Origin: Thiomicrorhabdus cannonii
GTDB taxonomy: Bacteria; Pseudomonadota; Gammaproteobacteria; Thiomicrospirales; Thiomicrospiraceae
Length of the DNA stretch: 44,373 bases
NCBI RefSeq assembly: GCF_013391695.1
Contig: NZ_JACBGH010000014.1
Coordinates: 1-44,373 of the forward strand
Direction of reading: 5' to 3'
Shown piece by piece: positions 1-9,604 of the stretch; within the stretch, counting starts at the first letter, position 1, and every line of letters starts with the position of its first letter. A program made the translations under genes and the position numbers. The notes below the pieces were generated by a model that searched no databases, was not told where the DNA came from, and saw only the letters and a program-made list of their open reading frames with translations.

Positions 1-67
1 AGTGAAACGTCTTAGCGCCGATGGTAGTGTGGGAGGTCCCATGCGAGAGTAGGTCATCGCCAAGCTT
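1..67 (+). rRNA. rrf: 5S ribosomal RNA, 3' part (5' end lies outside the window)
   Basis: The first 67 bases match the 3' half of a gammaproteobacterial 5S rRNA, including the conserved segments AGTGAAACG, TAGCGCCGATGGTAGTGTGG and CATGCGAGAGTAGG. The 5' half is cut by the window edge. An intrinsic terminator follows at once, so this is the last gene of an rRNA operon. The exact 3' end is uncertain by a few bases. Confidence 0.95.
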
Positions 68-74
68 ATATCCT

Positions 75-110
75 AAAACCCGCCTACCTCACCGTGGCGG
101 GTTTTTTTTT
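75..110 (+). terminator. Intrinsic terminator of the rRNA operon
   Basis: A ten-base arm AAAACCCGCC (75-84) pairs perfectly with GGCGGGTTTT (96-105) around an 11-base loop and runs into a tract of nine T (102-110). It lies directly behind the 5S rRNA gene. Confidence 0.9.
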
Positions 111-165
111 GCCTAAAATCGACTCTGATTTAGTTGTATTTATTCCTGCCATTCTTTTTCTCAGC

Positions 166-174
166 TATTATACT
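166..174 (+). promoter_or_regulatory. Possible -10 region upstream of the msh cluster
   Basis: The 93-base gap between the rRNA terminator and mshM is AT-rich and holds overlapping -10-like hexamers TATTAT (166-171) and TATACT (169-174), about 30 bases upstream of the mshM start. No convincing -35 hexamer sits at the right distance, so this is a weak candidate. A promoter is expected here because the rRNA terminator isolates the cluster from upstream transcription. Confidence 0.3.
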
Positions 175-203
175 AATCTAAACGTATATTTAGAGGTCAT
201 GGC

Positions 204-1712
204 ATGTATCGTGGTTATTTTGGTTTAACGCAGTTACCCTTCAAGAATACGCCAAACGTGCATTTCTTTTACGAGCAAGCCTCTCGCAAAGATATTCTAA
301 ATGCACTGACCTATGTGATTCAGCGAGGTGATCCTATTGTTAAAGTGACAGGTGAGGTCGGTTGTGGCAAAACGACCTTGCTGCGCCTGTTGGCTGACTC
401 TTTGGATGAGCGTTTTACACTTGTATACATTAACTCACCCAACCTGACACCTAAGGATTTACTCTTTCATATTGCCGATGAACTTTGTCTTAGCTTTGAT
501 GCTGATTTGCCTAAGTTTCATTTATTGAAAAGTCTTAGACATCAACTCGTTTCGTTGCATGCATCCGGGAAGCATGTCGTTATGTTGGTGGATGAAGCCC
601 AAGCAATGTCCTTTGATACATTGGAAGAAGTCAGGCTTCTGAGTAATTTGGAAACTAATACCGATAAGCTTATTCAGATTGTATTATTTGGACAGCCTGA
701 GTTGGATCAGGCGCTTGAAAAACACCAGCTGCGTCAACTTAAAGACCGTATATCATACAATATTCATGTGCCTCCCTTAACTCAGCAGGAGGTACAGGCA
801 TATCTTAACTATAGAATGCGTCAGGCGTCTTTTAAGGATTTGGATTTCTTTGATGCTAAGTTTTCAAAACTGATTCATAAGCTTAGTGGCGGTTTGCCTC
901 GCTCCATTAATACCATAGCCGACCAGTTGCTCATGGCGGTTTTTGGTTCTGGTGACAGAAAGTTAAAAACCAAACATTTTAAGAACTTATCGAAAGAGAA
1001 TCTTAAGGAGGCAAGGTCTTCTTATTTGCCCTATTTGATTTCATTAGCCATAGTGCTATTTTTATTCTTATTGATTCTTACGCGTTTCGATCAAGGAATA
1101 AACCAGTTGTTTGAGCGTACTGTAGGAGGCGTTGTTCATGAGGTTAATCGTGGTAGCAGTGTTGATACAATGGATGATGCTAGTCACAAAACAGTAGCTG
1201 CTAACGAACCGGCTGCTGTAGAACATACTGAAAAATTGTCTGAAATCAAAAAAGCAACTATTAATGAAGAAACATCCGTTGCAGACGCCACCCCATCAAT
1301 GGTTTTATTTATACAAGCGTCTAGTTCGAATATTAATCTTGAATTGGCTGGTGAGTTGGCGGTTAGGCATGAAGCAGCCGTTCAATGGCTGAATGGTTTG
1401 AATGAAAGTTCCTATGTTGTGCAGATGGCGACCTTTGATCTTGATGATTACCTAAAGGCAAAAGCCTTTTATACACGATATAAAATGATTACGGATAGTT
1501 TGTATGTTGTGTTAGACTTGAATTCAAATACGCAAAAATTTCGAATTAAGTTTTTATATGTGGGTTCGGACAGTTATTCTCAATTGCTGCAAAAAATTAA
1601 TGAGTTGCCGACCCCGCTTAAAGCTTCACAACCGTTTATTACTCCAGTGCACTTGCTTTTGCAAACGGTGCGAGATACTGAAAAAAATCTAGAAAATTGG
1701 GAAAAGTCATGA
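204..1712 (+). CDS. mshM: MSHA biogenesis protein MshM-like (ExeA-type AAA+ ATPase)
   Basis: A 502-residue AAA+ ATPase of the ExeA/MshM family, which helps assemble the pilus or type II-like machinery at the inner membrane. The N-terminus (MYRGYFGLTQLPF) is typical of the family. Walker A is GEVGCGKTT at about 50-58 and Walker B is VVMLVDEAQ at about 125-133. A single membrane segment lies at about 274-294. The periplasmic C-terminal tail ends in a domain of about 70 residues that resembles a SPOR-like fold, a tentative assignment. The start is chosen because an AGAGG ribosome binding site lies 7 bases upstream. It is first in a plus-strand cluster, and its stop overlaps the next start as ATGA. 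Confidence 0.88.
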   Translation: MYRGYFGLTQLPFKNTPNVHFFYEQASRKDILNALTYVIQRGDPIVKVTGEVGCGKTTLLRLLADSLDERFTLVYINSPNLTPKDLLFHIADELCLSFDADLPKFHLLKSLRHQLVSLHASGKHVVMLVDEAQAMSFDTLEEVRLLSNLETNTDKLIQIVLFGQPELDQALEKHQLRQLKDRISYNIHVPPLTQQEVQAYLNYRMRQASFKDLDFFDAKFSKLIHKLSGGLPRSINTIADQLLMAVFGSGDRKLKTKHFKNLSKENLKEARSSYLPYLISLAIVLFLFLLILTRFDQGINQLFERTVGGVVHEVNRGSSVDTMDDASHKTVAANEPAAVEHTEKLSEIKKATINEETSVADATPSMVLFIQASSSNINLELAGELAVRHEAAVQWLNGLNESSYVVQMATFDLDDYLKAKAFYTRYKMITDSLYVVLDLNSNTQKFRIKFLYVGSDSYSQLLQKINELPTPLKASQPFITPVHLLLQTVRDTEKNLENWEKS

Positions 1713-3364
1713 AACAAATAGATTCTGTTAGCCCTTTCTCTCCACTAGTTATCCTTACGATTTCATTGTTTGGACTGACGTCTTGTGCAACATCTGAGGT
1801 CAAGAGAGATCCTGTTTCCCCTCCTGTGAGTAGTGAATTCGCGGTCAAGGGGCATATCAATAAGCAGAATGTTATTGGGCAAGGAGATGGCTCCACTGGG
1901 ATTCCGCAGCTTGTTACTAAATCTAATGTGTTGCCGCCAAAACCAGAATTTCAGCATTTGGTTAGAAAATATTCACTTGCTGCGGTCAATGTGCCTCTGA
2001 AAGAAATTTTATTTAAGTTGGCACAAGACTCCGGAAAACAATTGGATTTTCATTCGGGTGTTAATGGTTCGGTAACTATTAATGCTATTAACCAAGATTT
2101 ACCAACTATTCTTAAGCGTATGTCTGGGCAGTTGGGTTTTTTATATGAGATTACGGCTGATAGCATCGTGATCAAGCCTGATACCCCTTTTTGGAAGAGT
2201 TATGAGGTTGATTATGTAAATATCAAAAAAGTCAGTCAAGATACAATTGACATGAAGATGGCTGTGGGTGGGCCATCTGGCTTGGGTTCAGGTAACGCTA
2301 GCAGTAGTGGTGGTAGTGCAGCAAACATTAAGGTTATTGCTGAACATGACTTTTGGTTGGAGCTTGAAGAAAACTTGTCTCGTTTAATCGACGCAGGTGG
2401 TGATGCAGTAACTTCTACTGGACAGGCCGGTGCGGTTAATAAAAATGTTGTTGTTAATGAGGAGGCGGGCGTTGTAACGGTCTATGGTGGTGGCATAATT
2501 CAAGGTGTTGTTAAAGAATACCTAGATCAGGTCATGAACAGTGCATCCAAACAAGTCTTGATTGAGGCGACGGTTGTTGAAGTGGAGTTATCTGATCAAT
2601 ATCAGGCTGGGATTGATTGGTCGACACTGGTTAAAACTAACGATGGTAACGGTGTATTAAGCCAGAATCTCGTGCCAACAACATTGTCAGGCAACGCTGC
2701 TTTGGCATTTAATTTTACAGGACTGGGTGGTGATTGGGATTTAGGCGTGCGTATGTTGCAACAGTTTGGTAAAACTAAAGTATTGTCTAGCCCGAAAATT
2801 ATGGCAGTTAATAACCAAACTGCTCTTTTAAAAGTGGTCAATAATGAGGTTTACTTCACTATTGAGGTGAATAGGGAGGCTGCTACCACTACTAGTGCAG
2901 GAACAACAACCTATGAGACAACCGTTCACACCGTTCCTGTTGGTTTCATGATGAGTGTAACGCCGTTTGTAGGAGATGAGAGTGACGTTTCACTTAATAT
3001 CAGACCGACGATTTCGCGTATTGTTGGGTATGTTAATGATCCGAGTCCTGATTTGGCCAAGGAAAGTATAGTCAGCCGTATTCCTGTCATCCAAGAGCGA
3101 GAAATGGCTTCTGTGTTGCGATTGAAAGATAAGCAGACAGCTGTGATTGGCGGTTTAATTGAGGACTCAAATACAAATGATAAAAACTCCGTACCATGGG
3201 TAAATGAGATCCCGTTTGTAGGTGATTTGTTTTCTTATAAGGATGACAACGCTAGAAAAAGTGAGTTAGTGATTTTTATCCGCCCAATTGTTGTTAAAAA
3301 TCCTGATGTGGATAACGGTGATTTAACTCTGTTGAGAGATTTCCTGAAGACAGAACGCAATTAA
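1709..3364 (+). CDS. mshL: MSHA-type secretin MshL (outer-membrane lipoprotein)
   Basis: A secretin that forms the outer-membrane channel through which the pilus is extruded. It has a lipoprotein signal with lipobox L-T-S-C (Cys about 26). An N-terminal secretin/TonB-like domain at about 70-150 is followed by a Gly/Ser-rich linker near 190-210. The secretin pore domain fills the C-terminal half. It contains the family signature NEIPFVGDLFSYKDD followed by SELVIFIRP near the end. I use the ATG that overlaps the mshM stop as ATGA; an in-frame ATG 12 bases upstream would give an N-terminus four residues longer. The length of 551 is usual for MshL. Confidence 0.9.
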   Translation: MKQIDSVSPFSPLVILTISLFGLTSCATSEVKRDPVSPPVSSEFAVKGHINKQNVIGQGDGSTGIPQLVTKSNVLPPKPEFQHLVRKYSLAAVNVPLKEILFKLAQDSGKQLDFHSGVNGSVTINAINQDLPTILKRMSGQLGFLYEITADSIVIKPDTPFWKSYEVDYVNIKKVSQDTIDMKMAVGGPSGLGSGNASSSGGSAANIKVIAEHDFWLELEENLSRLIDAGGDAVTSTGQAGAVNKNVVVNEEAGVVTVYGGGIIQGVVKEYLDQVMNSASKQVLIEATVVEVELSDQYQAGIDWSTLVKTNDGNGVLSQNLVPTTLSGNAALAFNFTGLGGDWDLGVRMLQQFGKTKVLSSPKIMAVNNQTALLKVVNNEVYFTIEVNREAATTTSAGTTTYETTVHTVPVGFMMSVTPFVGDESDVSLNIRPTISRIVGYVNDPSPDLAKESIVSRIPVIQEREMASVLRLKDKQTAVIGGLIEDSNTNDKNSVPWVNEIPFVGDLFSYKDDNARKSELVIFIRPIVVKNPDVDNGDLTLLRDFLKTERN

Positions 3365-3391
3365 GCTTAACTTTAAATAGGTAGAAGTCCT

Positions 3392-5137
3392 GTGAGTGTT
3401 TTACTAGAGGCTTTAAAAAAGGCTGCAGAAAACAAAAAGCAAGTTGAAGGCTCTCATAAAGCAGAGGGGTTGGATAAGGCTGCTTCAGAACCGGAGGGCT
3501 TAGAGGTTGGACTTGTTCAAGATAGAGTTATACATACTGAAATGGATGACAACTCTTCGAACGCACAAGCCAATAAGTCTCAAGGCACAGGGCTTGGTTT
3601 GACACTACCTATTGCGCCTGCTGATTTAAGTTCCGTTCCAGTTGCTGAAGTTGATTCGGGCATGTCTGAGGGTGGGACATCTGAGAGCAATTCTTCAAGT
3701 AAAGTTCAGAAGGGTAGTTCCTCTTTAAGTCTTGCGTCAGATGAGGTAATTCCTGTCCCTGAGTCCTCTCATACGGATTATTTGAAAGATTCAGATTTAA
3801 GTAGCAATGTCGAGGCGTCAGGTTCTGACTTATCAAGTACAGATAAGATCAGAGGTGATGATACTGATCTTACTGACGTAAAAGAGTCAAAGGTGGATGA
3901 TGTGTCTCATTTGGCCTCGGAAGAGAGCATGGCTAAGAATGAGAATAAAGGCAGTTATGCTTGGAGCCTAGAAACGCTTCCAGGTTATCAATCAGTCGAT
4001 AAAGTGGATGAATCTGTTGGTGCTGTCAGCGTATCCGAACCTATCCATAATGAAGTACCGAATCCAATTTTGAGCACTAATCAACGCTTTAAGCATATTA
4101 GAGCAACAGGGGTGATGGGTGTATTGTTTGGTACCTCTTCTAATGCTGTTGTTTATTCATTGATGACTTTATTGGTGTTGAGTGTTTTGGGCGCTGTTGC
4201 TGTGGGGTATTTTTATAGCCAAAGTGAAGCGATTGAGAAGAGTATGCAAAAGTATGCGATTACGAAGCTTCCTGAAATACAAGTGGCTTTGCCGATTCAG
4301 GTAACTCAAAGCACTCAGGATATAACAGATAAAGATAGTGCAGGCAGTGGTCAGCAAGATGTTTCGATGGGGGAAACTGCTCAGGAGAGTGGTGAAGTGC
4401 AAACTTTGACGGGATTGAGTAAAGAGTCCGTTAAAGATCAGCCGGTTGTGAAGCATACAGCCAAAACGTCGAATTATGTATCGCCAGCAAGGGTGGCACG
4501 TCCAACCGTCAAGCGTGAAGAAGTTAGATTAAGTATTCAGGCTAGGGAAGAAGTTTCCGCTTTACAGCAAGCTTATGACGCGATGCAGCTTAATGATCTA
4601 GAGAAAGCGCAGGTTCTTTTTGAACGGATCTTGTCCGAAAATCCCTCTAGCGTAAACGCGTTGAACGGTATGGCGTCTATTTATGCCCAGCGTGGAGATC
4701 CTCAGCAAGCTATTAAATACTACTATCAAGCTTTAGAAAAGGACGCAGATAACTTATACGCCTATGAGTCTGTAATTCAGCTTACAGCGGATCAGTTATC
4801 CGGAGAGGCATGGAAAGATGAGCTCAAGAAGTCTATCAGTAAGCATCCTAAATCAGCTGTTTTGCATTATGCATTAGGTAATATCTATGCGAAGGAAAAT
4901 GACTGGAATATGGCGCAAGCACAATTCTTTGAAGCGCATTCCTTATCGCAAGATAACCCGGATTATCTAGTGAATTTGGCGATCAGCTTAGACCATTTGG
5001 GAGAATATGCATTAGCATCCGAGTATTACACCAGTGCATTGGTCTTTGCAGCAAGTCGCCCAGTTAACTTTGATGAATCATCGATTAAGGCTCGATTAGC
5101 CAATATTAAGCTGTTCCTCGAGCAAAATCATATATGA
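3392..5137 (+). CDS. mshN: MshN-like TPR protein of the MSHA machinery
   Basis: A 581-residue bitopic protein that starts at GTG with MSVLLEALKKAAENKK, the N-terminal signature shared by MshN and GspB-type proteins. A long, acidic, Ser-rich and poorly conserved cytoplasmic region of about 250 residues leads to one membrane segment at about 253-277. The periplasmic part ends in tetratricopeptide repeats (about 390-575, for example NPSSVNALNGMASIYAQRGD). MshN is thought to act as a scaffold for pilus assembly. It sits between the secretin and the assembly ATPase, and its stop overlaps the next start as ATGA. The disordered N-terminal part is longer than in Vibrio MshN. Confidence 0.82.
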   Translation: MSVLLEALKKAAENKKQVEGSHKAEGLDKAASEPEGLEVGLVQDRVIHTEMDDNSSNAQANKSQGTGLGLTLPIAPADLSSVPVAEVDSGMSEGGTSESNSSSKVQKGSSSLSLASDEVIPVPESSHTDYLKDSDLSSNVEASGSDLSSTDKIRGDDTDLTDVKESKVDDVSHLASEESMAKNENKGSYAWSLETLPGYQSVDKVDESVGAVSVSEPIHNEVPNPILSTNQRFKHIRATGVMGVLFGTSSNAVVYSLMTLLVLSVLGAVAVGYFYSQSEAIEKSMQKYAITKLPEIQVALPIQVTQSTQDITDKDSAGSGQQDVSMGETAQESGEVQTLTGLSKESVKDQPVVKHTAKTSNYVSPARVARPTVKREEVRLSIQAREEVSALQQAYDAMQLNDLEKAQVLFERILSENPSSVNALNGMASIYAQRGDPQQAIKYYYQALEKDADNLYAYESVIQLTADQLSGEAWKDELKKSISKHPKSAVLHYALGNIYAKENDWNMAQAQFFEAHSLSQDNPDYLVNLAISLDHLGEYALASEYYTSALVFAASRPVNFDESSIKARLANIKLFLEQNHI

Positions 5138-6819
5138 AAAGAGTGGGGTTACTAGGGCAACGTTTGATTGAAGATGGCAAGATCACGCCGGATCAATTAG
5201 AAATTGCTCTTACAGAACAACGCAAAACGGGTAAAAAGCTTGGTGAGGTTCTTTTTCGCTTAGGCTTTCTTAGCGAAGAAGCCATTAGTGAGGCAATTGG
5301 CGAGACCGTCGGATACGATTCCGTTAGTCTGAGTGGTATCGTGCCTGATGCTAAAGCAATCAGCTTAGTTTCGGAGTCTTTTGCTCGCAACCACCTCATT
5401 ATGCCTGTGAGCCTGCAGGAAAATGTTTTGAAGGTCGCGATGGCGACGCCAGATGATATTCTGTTGCTGGATAAACTAAAACGGCATATTCAAAAAGCGG
5501 ATATTCAAATCACTCCAACACTTGGTGTTGAGAAGGAAATCCTGAACACGATCGATAACTACTATGGTTACGAGTTGTCGATTGACGGGATATTGCGAGA
5601 ACTTGAAACTGGTAATATTGATATCAGCCGTATTTCTGAGGCTAGAGAGTATTCTCAGCCTATGGTGCGCTTGGTTGATAGTATTTTGACGGATGCGGTA
5701 AAAAAGCATGCTTCAGATGTGCACTTTGAACCTGAAGAGAACTATGTTCGCATTCGTTATCGTATTGATGGGGTGTTGCAAGAAGTACGATTGATACACA
5801 AGTCGTTTTGGTCGGGGCTGGTGGTGCGCTTGAAAGTTATGTCTAACTTGGATTTAACTGAGCAGCGTTTACCGCAAGATGGCCGAATGGATTTGATTGT
5901 ACATGGCCGTCGCATAGATTTTCGTGTTTCGTCTTTGCCGACTACGCATGGTGAGAATTTTGTGTTACGTATTCTGGATCGTGAAAAGGGGATTGTTCCT
6001 CTTGATAAGCTTGGTCTGGATGCGGATTCATATCACGAGTTGAAGCTTATGCTGGCTCGTCCGACGGGCATTTTGTTGGTAACAGGACCTACAGGCTCGG
6101 GGAAAACGACGACGCTGTATTCGATACTCAATGAATTGAATCAGGTGGGCGTGAATATCATGACCCTTGAGGATCCCGTCGAATATCCAATGGCCATGAT
6201 TCGTCAGACTGCGGTTAATGAAGAAATCGGGATGGGCTTTGCCGCGGGGATTCGTGCCTTGTTGCGTCAGGATCCGGATATTATTCTGATTGGTGAGGTG
6301 CGTGATCCTGATACGGCTGAAATGGCGTTACGGGCCGCGATGACAGGTCACCAGGTGTTTGCGACTTTGCATACAAACTCTGCCATCGGGGCAATCCCCC
6401 GACTGATAGATATAGGCGTTTCCCCGTCAATCATGTCGGGTAACATCATTGGTATCATTGCGCAGCGTTTGGCTCGTAAACTCTGCAAAGAGTGCAAGGA
6501 GCCTTATGAAGCAGAGGCTTATGAGCGTCAAATAATGGGCGTTCCAATTAATGAGCCTCTCAATTTGTACAGGGCAAAGGGGTGTCCAGCGTGTAACCAA
6601 ATTGGTTATAAGGGTCGCCTGGCCGTGTTGGAAACCTTGCGTTTTACCAGTGAAATGGATGAAATGTTACTAGCAGGAGAGTCGCAACACGCTATTTTGG
6701 AACAGGCTCTGAAGGAAGGTTTTTCAACGATGGCGCAAAGTGCGTTAAGATGGGTCAAACAGGGACATACTTCTATTGAGGAAGTCAGTCGCGTGGTTAA
6801 TTTAACCGAGTTGCTCTGA
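5134..6819 (+). CDS. mshE: MSHA assembly ATPase MshE (GspE/PilB family)
   Basis: The hexameric cytoplasmic ATPase that powers pilus extension. An N-terminal MshEN domain of about 150 residues is followed by the GspE core. Walker A is GPTGSGKTT (318-326), the Asp box TLEDPVEYPM (344-353), Walker B DPDIILIGEVRD (380-391) and the His box is near 404-415. Two CXXC pairs, C451/C454 and C484/C487, form the usual zinc-binding tetracysteine. In other MshE proteins the MshEN domain binds cyclic di-GMP. Here the first motif keeps L7, G8, G15, L22, L26 and Q29, but a Leu (L6) stands where the motif normally has Arg. The ATG overlaps the mshN stop. Confidence 0.93.
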   Translation: MKRVGLLGQRLIEDGKITPDQLEIALTEQRKTGKKLGEVLFRLGFLSEEAISEAIGETVGYDSVSLSGIVPDAKAISLVSESFARNHLIMPVSLQENVLKVAMATPDDILLLDKLKRHIQKADIQITPTLGVEKEILNTIDNYYGYELSIDGILRELETGNIDISRISEAREYSQPMVRLVDSILTDAVKKHASDVHFEPEENYVRIRYRIDGVLQEVRLIHKSFWSGLVVRLKVMSNLDLTEQRLPQDGRMDLIVHGRRIDFRVSSLPTTHGENFVLRILDREKGIVPLDKLGLDADSYHELKLMLARPTGILLVTGPTGSGKTTTLYSILNELNQVGVNIMTLEDPVEYPMAMIRQTAVNEEIGMGFAAGIRALLRQDPDIILIGEVRDPDTAEMALRAAMTGHQVFATLHTNSAIGAIPRLIDIGVSPSIMSGNIIGIIAQRLARKLCKECKEPYEAEAYERQIMGVPINEPLNLYRAKGCPACNQIGYKGRLAVLETLRFTSEMDEMLLAGESQHAILEQALKEGFSTMAQSALRWVKQGHTSIEEVSRVVNLTELL

Positions 6820-6827
6820 GGTCTTAA

Positions 6828-8030
6828 ATGCAAAATTATCGTTACACAGGTATAAATCGCTTTGGAAAACGCGTTAGTGGCGTAATGCCGGCGGCCAACT
6901 CTAAAGATCTTAGTCAGCGTTTGTTGAAAAAGCACATTAACCTAATCAGTAGTAAAAAACAGAGCAATAAATTCTTAGGGATTTCTCAAAGCAAAGTTAA
7001 ACGCAAGGATATCATTGCCATAACCTTCCAGTTTGAGCAATTGCTGAAGGCGGGTGTTCCGCTGATGGAAATCATTGACGATTTAAGAGACAGTTACGAG
7101 AACGATGCGGTAAAAGAAATTCTGGCTAGTATTTATGATGCCATGCAAGGGGGCTCAACTTTCTCAGATGCGCTGCGTGAATATGAAGACGTCTTCGGCA
7201 ATGTGTATATTTCTCTGGTTTCCGTAGGAGAGAATACCGGGCGTTTGGACATTATTCTTGCAGATTTGGCAGGTATGTTGAAATGGGAGGATGAACTTGC
7301 CTCTAAAGCCAAAAAGGTCATGATTTATCCTGCGATCGTTGCTACGGTGGTCATTTCCGTTGTTATTTTGATGATGTTGTTTGTTGTGCCTGAATTATTG
7401 GGCTTTATTAAGTCCATGGGCGGTGAACTTGGGTTTGCAACCGTATCGTTGATTGCGACTTCAAGCTTCATTTCAGAATATATTATTGAGTTATTTGTAG
7501 TACCGATTGTGATCTTTTTTGTCCTTAAATGGTGGCGGAGCAAGTCGGATGACTTTAGAACCAAGACGGACAAAATGGCTCTTAATATCAGTATTATCGG
7601 CCCGGTAATCTATAAACTCAAATTGGCACGCATCGCCAACGCATTGGCTGTTATGTACAGTGCCGGCGTAAGCTTTACAGATAGTTTGAAAATGACGGCA
7701 ACCGTTGCCGGCAACCGCTATCTGGAAAAAAACATTGATGCGGCGGTGCTGCTCATTCAGGAAGGTAAAGCGATTCACCAGGCATTTCAACAAGCAGATG
7801 TTTTCCCTTCCATGGCTATTCGCATGGTCAAGGTCGGCGAAAGCAGCGGTCAAATGGATGAGGCTTTGAAGAACGTGAGTTACTTCTACGATCGAGAGGC
7901 CAAGGAGTTGATCGAAAAAATCGAACCCACCATTGAACCATTACTTACTCTGGTAATGGGATTTATTGTAGGATGGGTAATGATTGCAGTGCTCGGGCCG
8001 ATTTATGACACCATATCGAAGGTACAGTAA
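6828..8030 (+). CDS. mshG: MSHA platform protein MshG (GspF/PilC family)
   Basis: The 400-residue polytopic inner-membrane platform protein on which the MshE ATPase acts. It begins with the short motif YRYTGINRFGKRVSG and has two T2SSF domains (about 60-185 and 260-390). The hydrophobic segments lie near 165-190, 215-235 and 365-395. The family pattern FEQLLKAGVPLMEIIDDL is present in the first repeat and NALAVMYSAGVSFTDSL in the second. It follows mshE by 8 bases and is followed 2 bases after its stop by the next gene, consistent with one operon. Confidence 0.92.
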   Translation: MQNYRYTGINRFGKRVSGVMPAANSKDLSQRLLKKHINLISSKKQSNKFLGISQSKVKRKDIIAITFQFEQLLKAGVPLMEIIDDLRDSYENDAVKEILASIYDAMQGGSTFSDALREYEDVFGNVYISLVSVGENTGRLDIILADLAGMLKWEDELASKAKKVMIYPAIVATVVISVVILMMLFVVPELLGFIKSMGGELGFATVSLIATSSFISEYIIELFVVPIVIFFVLKWWRSKSDDFRTKTDKMALNISIIGPVIYKLKLARIANALAVMYSAGVSFTDSLKMTATVAGNRYLEKNIDAAVLLIQEGKAIHQAFQQADVFPSMAIRMVKVGESSGQMDEALKNVSYFYDREAKELIEKIEPTIEPLLTLVMGFIVGWVMIAVLGPIYDTISKVQ

Positions 8031-8032
8031 AC

Positions 8033-9604
8033 GTGAAAGGTGTATTTTATTTAAATGATCAAGGTTTAACGGCATACGCGAACAGTTGTCGGATTTTAAA
8101 CACTCCGCGTTTTTTCAGTTGGAGTGATGTGCCGGCAATTGAGGAATGGTTAGCCGAGTTGCCTGGGCGGTTCCAATGCTCCCTCATTCTCGATTTGGTG
8201 GATGAAGATATTGCTATGGAGGCCGCTCCCAGGCTGTACCTGTGGGAAAAAGCAGCCATTAGAAACAGATTGGTCGAGCGCCTGAAATCAGACGGGGCCG
8301 AGTTGATTTTTTCTGAATGGACGGGGCTTGTGCAAACCGGTTCGGAAGGCCGATCAGAAGAGTTGATTCAATCCGCTTCGATTATTATGCCCTCCCATGT
8401 ATCTCATTTTCTGAACATGCTGGAAGAGGCGGAAATCACCGTAAACGGTATTTACTCCGCGCCATTTTTATTGGCAGATTTCCTCAAGAAATATTTCAAG
8501 ACAAGCTTCAATCTCAGCAAGCAGGAATTCAACAGCCCTTTCTTTGTTATTTCCCGCCAAGGTGAAAATAGCTACCGCCAGACCTTTTTCAATCAAGGGC
8601 GCTTGCGCATTAGCCGATTGATTGAAATTGACAGGGAGGACGACGACTATTCTGGGGCGCAGTCCTCCTTAATTCATGAAGCGAAATTGGCGCGTAATTA
8701 TATTTACAACCAGAATCTTGTAGCGCATACACAGAACATCGGTTATGTATTTTTGGACTCCGAAGCATTGCGTCTAGAAGGGCTTCAGCAGCGGTGTTTT
8801 GATGAGGGGCTGTTTACCAGCGATGACCAGTTGACAACCGCCATTTTTAAGGCGATGCCCGTCGGGTCCTTCAAGTTCGCTAAAACGTTCTGCGGAGAAG
8901 CGGAGTCTTCCCATTTCTTGGCAGATTTATTAGTCGGATATGTTCTTAACGATCGGCCGGCGAAGTTTTATTTTACCGAATACAGTCAGAAAATTTACCG
9001 TATTGCTACGGCAAATAAGGCGCTGAAAGGGATCAATATAGCCGCCTTAGTTGCGCTTTTGGGGTATGGAACTATCGCGGGTATTGATACCTACATGCGT
9101 CAGTACAATATCGAATTGCTGGGACAGCAGATCGAAAATCATATTACAGAGAAAGAGCGTCTGCAAAAACTGGTTGATCTGCAAATAGACGCCAAAGAGA
9201 TCAAGGCCTCGGTAGATTTCTCGGAGGCCATCCTGAGTTTGAAAACCGATCGGACGGTTGGCTTTAAAATCATGCCGATAAGTGAGGTCTTCAGTCGCCA
9301 TGAACATGTGCAGCTTATCAATGCCGAATGGAAGCAGTTGGAGCGCTTTGACAGTCACATATATGACGTCGAACTTGACGGTTTGGTCTTTCCTTTTGAA
9401 GAGTATTACAAACAACCTGTCGATTGGGTTGATGCATTGGTTGCGGATCTTAAGCAGTTGCCGTTGATTGCGCAGGTTGATTTGGTTCAGGAGCCGTTAA
9501 ATCGTAATTTGCAGCAGGCCTTAACCGTTTCCATTAAGGGGGAAAAGGTGACAGCGCTACCGTTCAAGCTTAAAATGAGGGTCAAAGATGGCCAGTCAAA
9601 GTAG
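8033..9604 (+). CDS. MshI-like / PilM-PilN-like pilus assembly protein
   Basis: A 523-residue protein I do not recognise with certainty. A large soluble N-terminal part (about 1-325) is followed by one membrane segment (about 333-352) and a periplasmic tail that starts with a predicted coiled coil. This actin-like-plus-anchor layout is that of MshI, of fused PilM-PilN and of GspL. It starts at GTG two bases after the mshG stop and overlaps the next gene by 17 bases. The position and the following PilO/MshJ-like gene support a role in the inner-membrane alignment complex. In Vibrio the I-J-K genes precede mshL, whereas here they follow mshG. Confidence 0.65.
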   Translation: MKGVFYLNDQGLTAYANSCRILNTPRFFSWSDVPAIEEWLAELPGRFQCSLILDLVDEDIAMEAAPRLYLWEKAAIRNRLVERLKSDGAELIFSEWTGLVQTGSEGRSEELIQSASIIMPSHVSHFLNMLEEAEITVNGIYSAPFLLADFLKKYFKTSFNLSKQEFNSPFFVISRQGENSYRQTFFNQGRLRISRLIEIDREDDDYSGAQSSLIHEAKLARNYIYNQNLVAHTQNIGYVFLDSEALRLEGLQQRCFDEGLFTSDDQLTTAIFKAMPVGSFKFAKTFCGEAESSHFLADLLVGYVLNDRPAKFYFTEYSQKIYRIATANKALKGINIAALVALLGYGTIAGIDTYMRQYNIELLGQQIENHITEKERLQKLVDLQIDAKEIKASVDFSEAILSLKTDRTVGFKIMPISEVFSRHEHVQLINAEWKQLERFDSHIYDVELDGLVFPFEEYYKQPVDWVDALVADLKQLPLIAQVDLVQEPLNRNLQQALTVSIKGEKVTALPFKLKMRVKDGQSK

